Source: Bauldia sp.
Lineage (GTDB): Bacteria; Pseudomonadota; Alphaproteobacteria; Rhizobiales; Kaistiaceae
Direction: 5' to 3'
Length of the DNA stretch: 52,728 bases
Assembly: GCF_020442045.1 (NCBI RefSeq)
Contig: NZ_JAGRLA010000008.1
Coordinates: 1-52,728, forward strand
Part shown: one piece after another, positions 30,752 to 39,197 of the stretch
Layout: each line of letters opens with the position of its first letter
Numbering within the stretch: the first letter of the stretch is position 1
Translations under genes and position numbers: made by a program
The notes under the pieces: model-generated
Told to the model about the DNA's origin: nothing
What the model saw: only the letters and a program-made list of their open reading frames with translations
Database searches by the model: none

Positions 30752-31942
30752 GTGAACCATTCCGGTCTCCATGGCGGCGCTTCCGTCTACCGCGCGGCGC
30801 TCTACCTGTCTCTCGGTCCCGCTGCCGGACAAGGGCTGGGGCGGTTTGCCTATTCGCTGATCGTCCCGGCGATGCAGGCGGATCTCGGCTGGAGCTATGC
30901 AATCGCCGGCTGGATGAACACGGCAAATGCCGGGGGGTATCTTGCTGGCGCGATCGCGGCGCCGCTGGTGATCCGCCGGCTGGGGGAACGCAGGGCCTAC
31001 CAGATCGGCTTCGTCGGCCTGGTGCCGGTGCTCGCCCTGACCGCCCTCACGGACAGCATTTCGATGCTCTCCGTGCTTCGCGTCATGGCGGGTGTATCCG
31101 CTGGCGTCATGTTCGTCGCCGGCGGCGCGCTTCTCGTGGATATGGCGCGGCGGCGAGCATCCGGCGGCAGAGCCGGACTCGTGCTCGCCACCTTCTACGG
31201 TGGCGTCGGACTCGGCATGGTCATCTCAGCCGCCGTGATTCCACCGCTCCTCGCGGCGCTGGGCACCGGCGGCTGGCACTGGGCCTGGGCGGTGCTCGCC
31301 GCCATGGCGGCTGCCGGCGCGCTGGTTTCGGTACCGGCCGCGCCACGCGAAGCGGACGGTGCCCGGGAGGCCGTCTCGCAGGTGGCCGCGCCGCTGCGCC
31401 TCTTCGCGCCGCTGCTCGTCGCCTATCTGCTGGTCGGGGCGGGCGTCATCGGCTATCTCACTTTCGTCTTCGGCTGGCTGTCGAGCCTGGAAGGAGGATG
31501 GCCCGTCGCGATGACCTTCTGGATCACGCTGGGCGCCGCGGCCGTCATCGTTCCACCGTTCTGGCGGCGCGTCATGGCTTGCGCAACAGGTGGCCGGGCC
31601 TTCGGGCTCCTTGGATTGGTGACCGCCGTCGGGGCAGGCCTGCCATTGGTCTTCACCGCTCTGCCGGGAGGGCTGGCTTCTGCCGCGATGGTCGGCGGGA
31701 GCTTCTTCATGATCACGACCGCCACGACGGCCTTCGTCGGACGCATGCCGGCGCATTTCGAGCGGGCCGGCGCCATCCGCGCCTTCACCGTCGCCTTCGC
31801 GCTCGGCCAGATCGCCGGCCCTGTTCTGGTCGGGGCTGTGGCGGATGCCGTCGGGGGACTGGGCGTTCCGCTGCAGATTGCCGTCGTCCTGGTCTTCCTT
31901 GGCGCGGTGCTGGGCTTCGCCCAGCGCGACCTGGCCTCATAG
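30752..31942 (+). CDS. YbfB/YjiJ-family MFS transporter
   Basis: A 396-residue, 12-helix transporter of the YbfB/YjiJ branch, recognised from GLGRFAYSLIVPAMQADLGWSYAIAGWMNTANAGGYLAGA at the N-terminus. It begins with GTG 3 bases after the previous MFS stop. The substrate of the family is unknown. It ends the aacS-led operon; a 9-base-stem hairpin and then a new operator-bearing promoter follow. Confidence 0.87.
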   Translation: MNHSGLHGGASVYRAALYLSLGPAAGQGLGRFAYSLIVPAMQADLGWSYAIAGWMNTANAGGYLAGAIAAPLVIRRLGERRAYQIGFVGLVPVLALTALTDSISMLSVLRVMAGVSAGVMFVAGGALLVDMARRRASGGRAGLVLATFYGGVGLGMVISAAVIPPLLAALGTGGWHWAWAVLAAMAAAGALVSVPAAPREADGAREAVSQVAAPLRLFAPLLVAYLLVGAGVIGYLTFVFGWLSSLEGGWPVAMTFWITLGAAAVIVPPFWRRVMACATGGRAFGLLGLVTAVGAGLPLVFTALPGGLASAAMVGGSFFMITTATTAFVGRMPAHFERAGAIRAFTVAFALGQIAGPVLVGAVADAVGGLGVPLQIAVVLVFLGAVLGFAQRDLAS

Positions 31943-31981
31943 CTCGGCGCTGGAGGATGGTCTTGTTGACGTGCGCCGAGC
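31942..31981 (+). terminator. Hairpin after the MFS gene
   Basis: GCTCGGCGC (31942-31950) and its exact complement GCGCCGAGC (31973-31981) form a 9-base stem with a 22-base loop, directly at the end of the MFS gene. It may separate this operon from the next, whose operator starts 7 bases later. There is no T-tract. Confidence 0.4.
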
Positions 31982-31987
31982 GGTAAT

Positions 31988-32005
31988 GTACCGATCGGTC
32001 GGTAC
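31988..32005. promoter_or_regulatory. TetR-type operator upstream of flavoenzyme/GlcDEF operon
   Basis: GTACCGATCGGTCGGTAC, identical in all 18 bases to the site at 13601-13618, lies 59 bases before the start of the flavoenzyme gene. Two identical copies 18 kb apart are very unlikely by chance. Confidence 0.8.
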
Positions 32006-32064
32006 TAATTCGAATGCGACAAACGACAAAGGCGCGTCGCCGGGCCAAGGAGGAGACTGGGAAG

Positions 32065-34014
32065 ATGGCGTACGAGAGTGTCACGGCTCCCGGCAAGATT
32101 GGGAAGCTGGAAATCAAGAACCGTATCACTCTTTCTCCGATGGAAAAGAACTGGTGCGACCGGCTCGGGAACCCGACCCAGGCCTATATCGATTATTATG
32201 CCGAACGCGCCAGGCATGGCGTCGGCCTGATGAATTTCGAGGCGACCTATATCGATGCGCGGGGCCGCGGAAACCTCTTCCAGCTCGGCCTGTGGAGCGA
32301 CGAGAACGTCGCCGCCCACAGGCGGCTGAACGATGCGGTCCACGCCCATGGCTGCCGCACCGCCGCCGAACTGAACCATGGCGGACGGAACGCGAACACG
32401 CATCGCACGGGGCTTCAGCCGGTCGGTCCGTCCAACTGCCCTTCCGCGGTCGTCGGCGGTCATCAGCTTCACGAGCTCAGCGTCGAGGAGATCGCGGCGG
32501 TCGTGCAGAGCTTCCGCGATGGCGCCCGGCGCGCCATGGAGGCCGGCTACGACGCGATCACCATTCATGCCGCCCACGGCTACCTGATCACCAGCTTTCT
32601 CAGCCATGTGAACAACCAGCGCACCGACAGCTATGGCGGCAGCGACGAGAACCGGTGGCGGTTTGCGACCGAGGTGTATCAGGCGATCCGTGACGAGGCG
32701 GGCCCGGACGTTCCCGTCGGCATCCGGATCTCCGCCGAGGAGGACGTCGAGGGCGGTTACAAGATCGACAGCATGATCGGGCTGGTCAGGCAGCTGGAAG
32801 GACTGGGGCTCGATTATGTCGACGTCTCGACCGGCCTGTACGAGTCGCTTGAGTTCCTGATCCAGCCGATGGACATGCAACAGGGTTGCCTCTTGCCGCT
32901 CGCGCGGCAGGTCAAGTCCGCGGTTTCGATTCCGGTCTTCGCGGCCGGCCGGATCAACGACATCGATATCGCGGAACGCGCGTTGTCCGGCGGCGACTGC
33001 GATTTTGTCCATATGGGCCGGGCGTTCCATGCCGACCCGCGGATCCTGGTCAAGACACTCGATGGCCGGAAGGACGAGGTCGTCGGATGCATCGCGTGCA
33101 ACAAGTGCTGCGCCGAGCTCTTCCAGAACAAGCCGTCGGTCTGCACCGTGAATATCGACGCGGGGCGCGAGCGCTTCTCGACCGTCGTCGCGACGGATCG
33201 GGCGCGGAAGGTCATGGTCGTCGGCGGCGGGATGGCGGGAATGGAAGCGGCCCGCCTCGCCGCGCAGCGCGGCCATCAGGTCACGCTTTTCGAGAAGACC
33301 GGGAAGCTCGGCGGCTGGATCAATGTGCTGCGCGCGCCGCGCAACCGCCTCAACTGGGGACGGGCGATGGAGGATCGCGCCCGGATGGTCGAGCGCGCCG
33401 GCGTCAATGTGGTGATGGGCAAGTCTGTCACCGCGGCGGATGTCAGGTCCGAGAAGCCGGACGTCCTGATCGTCGCCACCGGCACCAAGCCCTTCATGCC
33501 GCGATATGTGGCGGGCATCGACGAGGAGATGGTCACCAACTACGACGACATCATCCGCGGCCGCGTTGACGTCGGCGTCAACGTGATCGTCGTCGGCGGC
33601 CAGAATCTCGGATTGACCACGGCGGAATTCGTCGCGGAGAAGGGGGGCGATGTCACGGTCATCGAGGCGACGGACGGCCTTGCCGGCGATCTCGAATATA
33701 TGGCGCAGAAGATGCTGCTCGCGCGCATCGCGGCCAGCCACCAGATCCAGGTCCGGAAGAATTCCAATATCGAGCTGATCGGCTCCGACTTCGTGGACGT
33801 CCAGTCGGGCGGCAAGATCGAGCGCCTCGAGGACGTCGACCAGGTGGTCTTCGCGATCGAGCGCGCGATGGAGATCGACCTGATCAACGAGGTGACCGGC
33901 AGCGGCCTGATCGAGGAGCTCGGCATCGAATACCACGCGATCGGCGACTGCACCTGGCCCGGCGAGCCCTACGACGCCGTCCGGGACGGCAATGCGGTTG
34001 CTCGGGCGATCTAG
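32065..34014 (+). CDS. 2,4-dienoyl-CoA reductase-like NADH:flavin oxidoreductase
   Basis: A 649-residue flavoprotein. Residues 1-340 form an old-yellow-enzyme FMN barrel (RITLSPMEKNWCDRLG, TIHAAHGYLITSFLS, RTDSYGGS). A 4Fe-4S site follows (CIACNKCC, then a Cys 11 residues on), then an FAD/NADH part (VMVVGGGMAGMEAARLAAQRG and NVIVVGGQNLGLTTAEFVAEKGG). The build is that of 2,4-dienoyl-CoA reductase or trimethylamine dehydrogenase relatives. AAGGAGGAG before ATG 32065 decides the start. It heads the operon with the GlcDEF-type genes, under the second operator. It may reduce an enoyl or dienoyl intermediate. Confidence 0.9.
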   Translation: MAYESVTAPGKIGKLEIKNRITLSPMEKNWCDRLGNPTQAYIDYYAERARHGVGLMNFEATYIDARGRGNLFQLGLWSDENVAAHRRLNDAVHAHGCRTAAELNHGGRNANTHRTGLQPVGPSNCPSAVVGGHQLHELSVEEIAAVVQSFRDGARRAMEAGYDAITIHAAHGYLITSFLSHVNNQRTDSYGGSDENRWRFATEVYQAIRDEAGPDVPVGIRISAEEDVEGGYKIDSMIGLVRQLEGLGLDYVDVSTGLYESLEFLIQPMDMQQGCLLPLARQVKSAVSIPVFAAGRINDIDIAERALSGGDCDFVHMGRAFHADPRILVKTLDGRKDEVVGCIACNKCCAELFQNKPSVCTVNIDAGRERFSTVVATDRARKVMVVGGGMAGMEAARLAAQRGHQVTLFEKTGKLGGWINVLRAPRNRLNWGRAMEDRARMVERAGVNVVMGKSVTAADVRSEKPDVLIVATGTKPFMPRYVAGIDEEMVTNYDDIIRGRVDVGVNVIVVGGQNLGLTTAEFVAEKGGDVTVIEATDGLAGDLEYMAQKMLLARIAASHQIQVRKNSNIELIGSDFVDVQSGGKIERLEDVDQVVFAIERAMEIDLINEVTGSGLIEELGIEYHAIGDCTWPGEPYDAVRDGNAVARAI

Positions 34015-35389
34015 GGCGCGGAACCGGGCAGGGCTCGCGGCGGCGCTCGCTCGTCAGCTCCCACCCGAAGCTCTCGCGCTTTCGGACGTCGCCAAACGTG
34101 CCTATGAGCGCGACGGGCTTGACGTGGCCGGGGGGCGACCGCTGGCCGTCGTCCTGCCCGAATGCGCCGGGCAGGTTGCGGACATCGTCCGCGAATGCCA
34201 CCGCCGCGGCGTTCCGGTCGTGCCTCGCGGCGCCGGTACCTGCCGGACCGGCGGAGCGATGCCGCCGGAGGGCAGCGTCGTGGTCTCGACCACGCGGATG
34301 CGGCGGATCCTGGACCTTGACGCCGTCGCCGGGACGATCCGGGTCGAGGCCGGAGTCCGAAACCTTGCCGTCTCGGAACGGGCGCGCGATTCCGGCTGGT
34401 TCTACGCGCCCGATCCCAGTTCACGCCGGACATGCACCATCGGCGGCAACATCGCGACGAATGCGGGCGGTGCCGGCGCACTGCGCCATGGCGTGACGGT
34501 CAACCACCTGGCCTCGGTGACCGTCATTCTGCCCGATGGCGAGGTCGCAACCCTCGGTTCTGCCGCGCATGACGCTGCCGGAGCCGATATCGCGGCGCTT
34601 CTCTGCGGCGCCGAGGGTCAGCTCGGCATCGTCACCGAGGCGACGTTGCGGCTCACCCCGAGGCCGCCGGCGACCCGTTCGCTCCTCGTTGCCTGCGAGT
34701 CGGCCGGGGCGGCGGTGGATACGGCGCTGGGCATCCTGCGCCTGGGCATCGTTCCGCTCCAGATGGACATCATGGACAGGGAGGCGGTGGCGCTGTGCGA
34801 GGCTTTCTCGCCGTCCGGCTATCCCGACGGCGCAGTCCTTCTGGTCCAGATCGGGGGAATCCCGGAGGAGCTCCGCGAGGCAATCGAGCGCATCTCCAAT
34901 ATCGCGGCGGTCTCCACGATCGCCACCGCGAGCGAAGCAGAAGCATCCCTGTGGCGGGGGCGGGAGGCCTATTACGGCGCGGCGATGCGGAAGGGGCCGT
35001 TCCTCGCCCTTGACTGCGCCGTGCCGCTTGGCGATCTCGCGGCCGGCCTTGCCGGCGCGCGTGTGCTCGCGCTGTCGCACGGCCTCGATTGCGCGACCTT
35101 CGCGCATGCCACCGACGGCACAATCCACGCCTTCATCTTCCATGAGGGTGGCGACAGCGGGCGGCGTCGCGGCAATGCCTGCGGCGACGCCATCCGCGTC
35201 GCCTGTGCCCGCATGGGCGGCACGATCTCCTCCGAATACGGGATCGGGATGGAGAAACGCGCCCTGATGACGGCGCAGTTCACCGCGGAGGAGCTTGCGC
35301 TGCAGCGACGCGTCGTCGACGCGTTCCAGGGCGCGGGCGACTTCAACCCGGGTAAGGTGCTGCCGCCGATTGCCGAGGCCGCGGAATGA
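33992..35389 (+). CDS. glcD: GlcD-type FAD-linked 2-hydroxyacid oxidase subunit
   Basis: A 465-residue FAD-binding oxidase of the vanillyl-alcohol-oxidase fold. Features: PLAVVLPECAGQVADIVREC, VPVVPRGAGTCRTGGAMPPEG, YAPDPSSRRTCTIGGNIATNAGG (FAD site) and EYGIGMEKRALM near the C-terminus, as in GlcD and D-lactate dehydrogenases. In GlcD the FAD-site segment usually reads GAGTGLSGGA, so CRT is a change. The start lies 23 bases inside the previous gene; a later start is possible. With GlcE and GlcF it forms a membrane-associated oxidase passing electrons to quinone. Glycolate is not proven as substrate. Confidence 0.85.
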   Translation: MRLLGRSRARNRAGLAAALARQLPPEALALSDVAKRAYERDGLDVAGGRPLAVVLPECAGQVADIVRECHRRGVPVVPRGAGTCRTGGAMPPEGSVVVSTTRMRRILDLDAVAGTIRVEAGVRNLAVSERARDSGWFYAPDPSSRRTCTIGGNIATNAGGAGALRHGVTVNHLASVTVILPDGEVATLGSAAHDAAGADIAALLCGAEGQLGIVTEATLRLTPRPPATRSLLVACESAGAAVDTALGILRLGIVPLQMDIMDREAVALCEAFSPSGYPDGAVLLVQIGGIPEELREAIERISNIAAVSTIATASEAEASLWRGREAYYGAAMRKGPFLALDCAVPLGDLAAGLAGARVLALSHGLDCATFAHATDGTIHAFIFHEGGDSGRRRGNACGDAIRVACARMGGTISSEYGIGMEKRALMTAQFTAEELALQRRVVDAFQGAGDFNPGKVLPPIAEAAE

Positions 35390-36519
35390 GACTATTCGCG
35401 CCAGCGACAGAGGCCGAGGCGGCGGGCATCGTCCGCGCGCATCCCCGTATCGGACTGGCGATCGCGGGTGGCGGGACGCGGATGGTGAATCATCGCAATC
35501 CGGCGCTCAGCGCGCGGTCTCTCTGCGGCGTGCGGCGCTATCGCCCGCAAGACATGACGATGACCGCCGCGGCCGGCACGCCGCTCAGCGCGATCGAGGA
35601 GGTCCTCGCTTCGCACGGACAGCGGCTCGGCTTCGAGCCGACGTCCGCGATTGCCGGCCGGTCGACGATTGGAGCCGTCGCGGCGATGAATCTCTCCGGT
35701 CCGCGCCGTCCCTTTGCCGGCAGCGCGCGCGACGCGCTGCTCGGATTGCGGATGGTGACCGGCCTCGGCGAGCGCGTCTCGACGGGCGGCCGGGTGATCA
35801 AGAATGCGGCCGGCCTGGACCTCACCAGGGCGATCGCGGGGTCGTTCGGCTCCCTCGCATTCATCACCGAGGTGACGTTCCGGACGATGCCGGTGCCGGC
35901 GGCGGGGATCAATGTGGTGCTGCCGGGCATGCGGGCGAGCATGCTCCCGGCGGTGGCTGCGCGACTGATGCTGAAGGGCCTGCCGCTGACCGGCGCCGCT
36001 CACCTTGACGGTGTGGGCCTGGGCGGGGTCGCAGGCGCCGGTCCGGTCGCCCTCCTGCGGTTTGAGGGAAGCGCCTCGGCCGTCGCGGCCGCGAAGCGCC
36101 ACCTCGACAGCCTCGACCTCGCGGTTGCTGTCCATGATGGCGGCGATCCCTGGGGCATTGTCGCGCGGGCGACGGTCCTTGCGCCTGGAGCCGGTCAGGC
36201 GCTGTGGCGGGTGACGATACCCGAAACCGCCGGCGGAGCGCTCGCCGAGCAACTTGCCAGGGAAGGAGCCGACGTGCTGACCGACCGGCGCGGCGGGCTT
36301 CTCCGGCTGAGGCACGGGGTCGATTTCGCGCGACGGCTGGCGGCGCTTGTCGCGCCGATGCCGGGGGCGTCAGCCAGCCTTGAGGCGGGGCCGCCCCGCG
36401 CCGCGATCCTTCCGGACCACAATCAACCGGGTGCGGCGATGCTCGCTCGCCTGAAGCAGGCGCTGGACCCGAACGCGGTATTCGTCGCCGCGAACCGGCC
36501 GGGTGCCGCCGCAGCATGA
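35386..36519 (+). CDS. glcE: GlcE-type FAD-binding subunit
   Basis: A 377-residue protein with the shorter FAD-binding domain of GlcE: GIVRAHPRIGLAIAGGGTRM, SAIAGRSTIGAVAAMNLSGPRRPFAG and GGRVIKNAAGLDLTRAIAGSFG. GlcE subunits are required partners of GlcD. The ATG overlaps the glcD stop by 4 bases. The C-terminal half is alanine- and glycine-rich, as usual. It ends 10 bases before the GlcF start. Confidence 0.85.
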   Translation: MRLFAPATEAEAAGIVRAHPRIGLAIAGGGTRMVNHRNPALSARSLCGVRRYRPQDMTMTAAAGTPLSAIEEVLASHGQRLGFEPTSAIAGRSTIGAVAAMNLSGPRRPFAGSARDALLGLRMVTGLGERVSTGGRVIKNAAGLDLTRAIAGSFGSLAFITEVTFRTMPVPAAGINVVLPGMRASMLPAVAARLMLKGLPLTGAAHLDGVGLGGVAGAGPVALLRFEGSASAVAAAKRHLDSLDLAVAVHDGGDPWGIVARATVLAPGAGQALWRVTIPETAGGALAEQLAREGADVLTDRRGGLLRLRHGVDFARRLAALVAPMPGASASLEAGPPRAAILPDHNQPGAAMLARLKQALDPNAVFVAANRPGAAAA

Positions 36520-36529
36520 GGAAAAGAAG

Positions 36530-37822
36530 ATGTCCATGACCGAAGCGTCGATCCCGAGCCCCACCGGCGCCGGCGAGGCCGAGGCGATCATCAAGACCTG
36601 CATCAACTGCGGTTGCTGCAACAGTGGCTGCCCGACCTTCGACCTGCTTGGCGACGAGCTGGACAGTCCGCGGGGGCGGATCAACCTCATCAAGGAGATG
36701 ATGAAGGAGGACGGGGCGCCGGATGCCGAGACGGTTCTGCATATCGACCGCTGCCTGTCGTGCAATTCCTGCCTGACGTCCTGCCCGTCGGATGTCGACT
36801 ACATGCATCTCGTCGACTTCGCCCGCAGTCACATCGAGAAGACCTACCGGCGGCCGATCCTCGACCGGATGCTGCGCGCGATGCTGGCCGCGATCCTGCC
36901 GGATCCGGACCGGTTCCGCCTGGCGCTCGCGGTCGCCCGCCCGTTTCGCGGGCTTGCGCCGGTCGTCAGCTCGATCCCGGGTTTCAAGCCCTATGCGGCT
37001 CTGCTTGCCGCGACACCGAAGAAGAGGCTGTCACGGTCGGATGAGATCGAAGCCGGTGTCTTTGCCCCGGATGAGGCGAAGAAGCGCGTCCTGATACCGT
37101 CAGGCTGCGTGCAGCGGGTGCTCGATCCGGAGATCAATCGCTCCGCTATCCGGGTGCTGAATGCCGCCGGCGTCGCAGTGACGCTCCCCGACGACGACAA
37201 CTGCTGCGGCGCGCTCGTCCTCCACCTCGGCAAGGAAGCTGCGGCGAAGGAGCAGGCGCGGCGGAACGTCGACGCCTGGTACCCGCATGTCGAATGCGGG
37301 CTGGACGCGATCGTGATCACCACGTCCGGCTGCGGCACGACGATCAAGGATTACGGGCACCTGCTCGCCGACGATCCCGCCTACCGCGAGAAGGCGGCGG
37401 CCGTCGCCGGCATCGCCCGGGATATCAGCGAGTTCCTGACCGAGATCGAGCTGCCCGAGCCGGTGATCAAGCCGGGGCTCAAGGTCGCCTATCATGCCGC
37501 CTGTTCGCTCCAGCACGGCCAGAAAGTGCTGAATCCGCCGCGCAAGCTGCTGCTCAAGGCCGGCTTCAAGCTCGCCCGCCCGAAGGATGAGCATCTTTGC
37601 TGCGGTTCGGCCGGGACCTACTCGATCCTGCAGCCGGATATCTCGATCCAGCTCCGCGACCGCAAGGTAGCGAACCTCGAGGAACTTGGGGCGGATGTCA
37701 TAGCCGCCGGCAATATCGGCTGCATCGATCACATTGCCGGGGGAGCGCAGCTGCCGGTCCTTCATACCGTGCAGCTGCTCGACTGGTCCTATACCGGCCG
37801 GAAGCCGGCGGCCCTTGCGTGA
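36530..37822 (+). CDS. glcF: GlcF-type iron-sulfur subunit
   Basis: A 430-residue iron-sulfur protein with two 4Fe-4S ligand sets near the N-terminus (CINCGCCNSGCP and CLSCNSCLTSCP) and two CCG domains in the C-terminal part (NCCGAL and HLCCGSAGTYS), the heterodisulfide-reductase-type build of GlcF. It carries electrons from the flavin subunits to the membrane quinone pool. The ATG at 36530 is preceded by GAGGAAAAGAAG; an ATG two codons on is possible. A strong hairpin follows directly after the stop. Confidence 0.9.
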   Translation: MSMTEASIPSPTGAGEAEAIIKTCINCGCCNSGCPTFDLLGDELDSPRGRINLIKEMMKEDGAPDAETVLHIDRCLSCNSCLTSCPSDVDYMHLVDFARSHIEKTYRRPILDRMLRAMLAAILPDPDRFRLALAVARPFRGLAPVVSSIPGFKPYAALLAATPKKRLSRSDEIEAGVFAPDEAKKRVLIPSGCVQRVLDPEINRSAIRVLNAAGVAVTLPDDDNCCGALVLHLGKEAAAKEQARRNVDAWYPHVECGLDAIVITTSGCGTTIKDYGHLLADDPAYREKAAAVAGIARDISEFLTEIELPEPVIKPGLKVAYHAACSLQHGQKVLNPPRKLLLKAGFKLARPKDEHLCCGSAGTYSILQPDISIQLRDRKVANLEELGADVIAAGNIGCIDHIAGGAQLPVLHTVQLLDWSYTGRKPAALA

Positions 37823-37823
37823 C

Positions 37824-37857
37824 GGCGGCGCCCGTCTTCAGGTCAAGGGGCGCCGCC
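37824..37857 (+). terminator. Hairpin after glcF
   Basis: GGCGGCGCCC (37824-37833) and GGGCGCCGCC (37848-37857) make a perfect 10-base GC stem with a 14-base loop, beginning one base after the glcF stop. The position fits a terminator although there is no T-tract. The rest of the 233-base gap to the dehydrogenase gene shows nothing recognisable. Confidence 0.6.
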
Positions 37858-38055
37858 CGCCGAAGCCCGGCATCCGCTCACCTTGAACGTGGCGCCGCCT
37901 TTCGCCATCCCGGCACAGGTTGAGACGCCTGGCTGGCCAGGTCGGACGAGACCAGCCATGCGTTTTGAAGAGCCGTCGACCGCCAGGCATTGCTGGCCTC
38001 TCCCCCGGAAGCGCGGCATCGCGTCACGGGCTCCACCTGGCCGGGCCAGTCCGGG

Positions 38056-39045
38056 TCATACGTCGCCGTCGGCCCATGAGAAGACGATCCCCATCAGCGT
38101 GTCGGGACGTTCGCGCAAGGCGTCATATATCCTTGCGCAGTCCTTGGCCGGTACGACCTCCTGGATCAACGGGCCGATCCTGACCTTGCCTGATTGCACG
38201 AGCCGGGTCAGCTTTTCGAGGTCGTCATTGTCGAAATGGGCGATCTGCCGGATCGTGATTTCCTTGAACTGGCCAGCGTTGAAGTCATAGTCCACCCTCG
38301 ACCGGCCCGCGATGAAGAGAACCCTGCCGGCGACGGCAGCCGCGTTGAGGAGGGCGTCTTCCATTCCGGGGACGCCGGCGACGTCGATCACCACGTCGAA
38401 GCTGCCATCCTCGATCTGGTCGGGCCATCCCCGGCCAGCCGTGTTCAGCACCCGGTCGGCGGCACCGATCGATTCGGCGAGGTCAAGTCGGCCGACATTG
38501 ATGTCGCACGCGGTCACGCTTCCTCCCATGGCGCTGGCTACCTGCGTGACAATCTGGCCGAGACCTCCAAGCCCGACGACGAGGACCCGTTCGCCGAGGC
38601 GAATATCGGCTGCTTTGCAGATTCTTACGCCGACCGAGGAAAAGCCGAAGAGCGCGGCGTGCTTCGGGTCGATCCCGGCGGGCAGCTTCATGAAGGCGTC
38701 GAATCGCTGGAAATCGGTGGCCGGGACGGTCACGCGCTCCGCGTGATCGGAGAGGAGCCAGGTGCCGCTATAGACGATATCTCCCGGCGTCACGCCGTCT
38801 ACCGCGCTGCCAACCTCGATGACGCGCCCGACATTCTGATAGCCCATCCCCGCCGGCAGCTTCTCGTCTGGGGTCGAGTAGTTGCCGGCAATCAGGTCGT
38901 TACGTTCGGTTCCGTTTGTCAGGCCGGTGAACATCGTCTGAACCTTGACCTGATTCGCTGCCGGGGACTGAGGCTCGGACAGACCGGAAATCAGTCGCTT
39001 CTCGCGTCGTCCATCGCTTGCCTTCTGCGTCATGAATGCCTTCAT
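38056..39045 (-). CDS. Medium-chain dehydrogenase, alcohol dehydrogenase-like
   Basis: A 329-residue MDR-family protein with the NAD(P) site VLVVGLGGLGQIVTQVA near residue 160 and a GroES-like N-terminal part. The position of the catalytic zinc cysteine in classical zinc alcohol dehydrogenases reads FTGLTNGTERNDL, without Cys, as in BchC-like relatives, so the catalytic zinc may be missing. No structural-zinc cysteine cluster is visible. ATG 39045 with GAGAGGA upstream was chosen. It is divergent from importer 2 across a region with two TetR-type operators, so both are likely controlled together. It probably oxidises a hydroxyl group of the substrate. Confidence 0.87.
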   Translation of the reverse strand: MKAFMTQKASDGRREKRLISGLSEPQSPAANQVKVQTMFTGLTNGTERNDLIAGNYSTPDEKLPAGMGYQNVGRVIEVGSAVDGVTPGDIVYSGTWLLSDHAERVTVPATDFQRFDAFMKLPAGIDPKHAALFGFSSVGVRICKAADIRLGERVLVVGLGGLGQIVTQVASAMGGSVTACDINVGRLDLAESIGAADRVLNTAGRGWPDQIEDGSFDVVIDVAGVPGMEDALLNAAAVAGRVLFIAGRSRVDYDFNAGQFKEITIRQIAHFDNDDLEKLTRLVQSGKVRIGPLIQEVVPAKDCARIYDALRERPDTLMGIVFSWADGDV

Positions 39046-39124
39046 TTCGGACGTCCTCTCGTTGTGTTTGTCGTTCGATTCGTGAATGTGGGTGGTCGAT
39101 TGCCACGGGTGAGCCAATCGTATT

Positions 39125-39165
39125 GACCGGTCGGTACAATACAAGTTATATGGACCGGTCGGTAC
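39125..39165. promoter_or_regulatory. Tandem TetR-type operators between dehydrogenase and importer 2
   Basis: GACCGGTCGGTAC occurs twice, at 39125-39137 and 39153-39165, with 28 bases from start to start. It shares 12 of 13 bases with the right part of the 18-base site at 13601 and 31988 (GATCGGTCGGTAC). The pair lies 33-73 bases before the importer 2 binding-protein start and 80-120 bases before the divergent dehydrogenase start. Confidence 0.78.
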
Positions 39166-39197
39166 AGAAAATCTCACTCCGGGAGGAACCTCTGGAT

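Noticed and set aside
32005..33936. 643-codon open frame on the minus strand
   Set aside because: It is the antisense shadow of the flavoenzyme gene; the translation shows no domain, and high GC keeps antisense frames open.
36278..36292. GACCGACCGG core inside glcE
   Set aside because: It matches part of the TetR operator core but lies in coding sequence without flanking symmetry; taken as chance, and as a caution for the weak sites at 45.5-45.7 kb.
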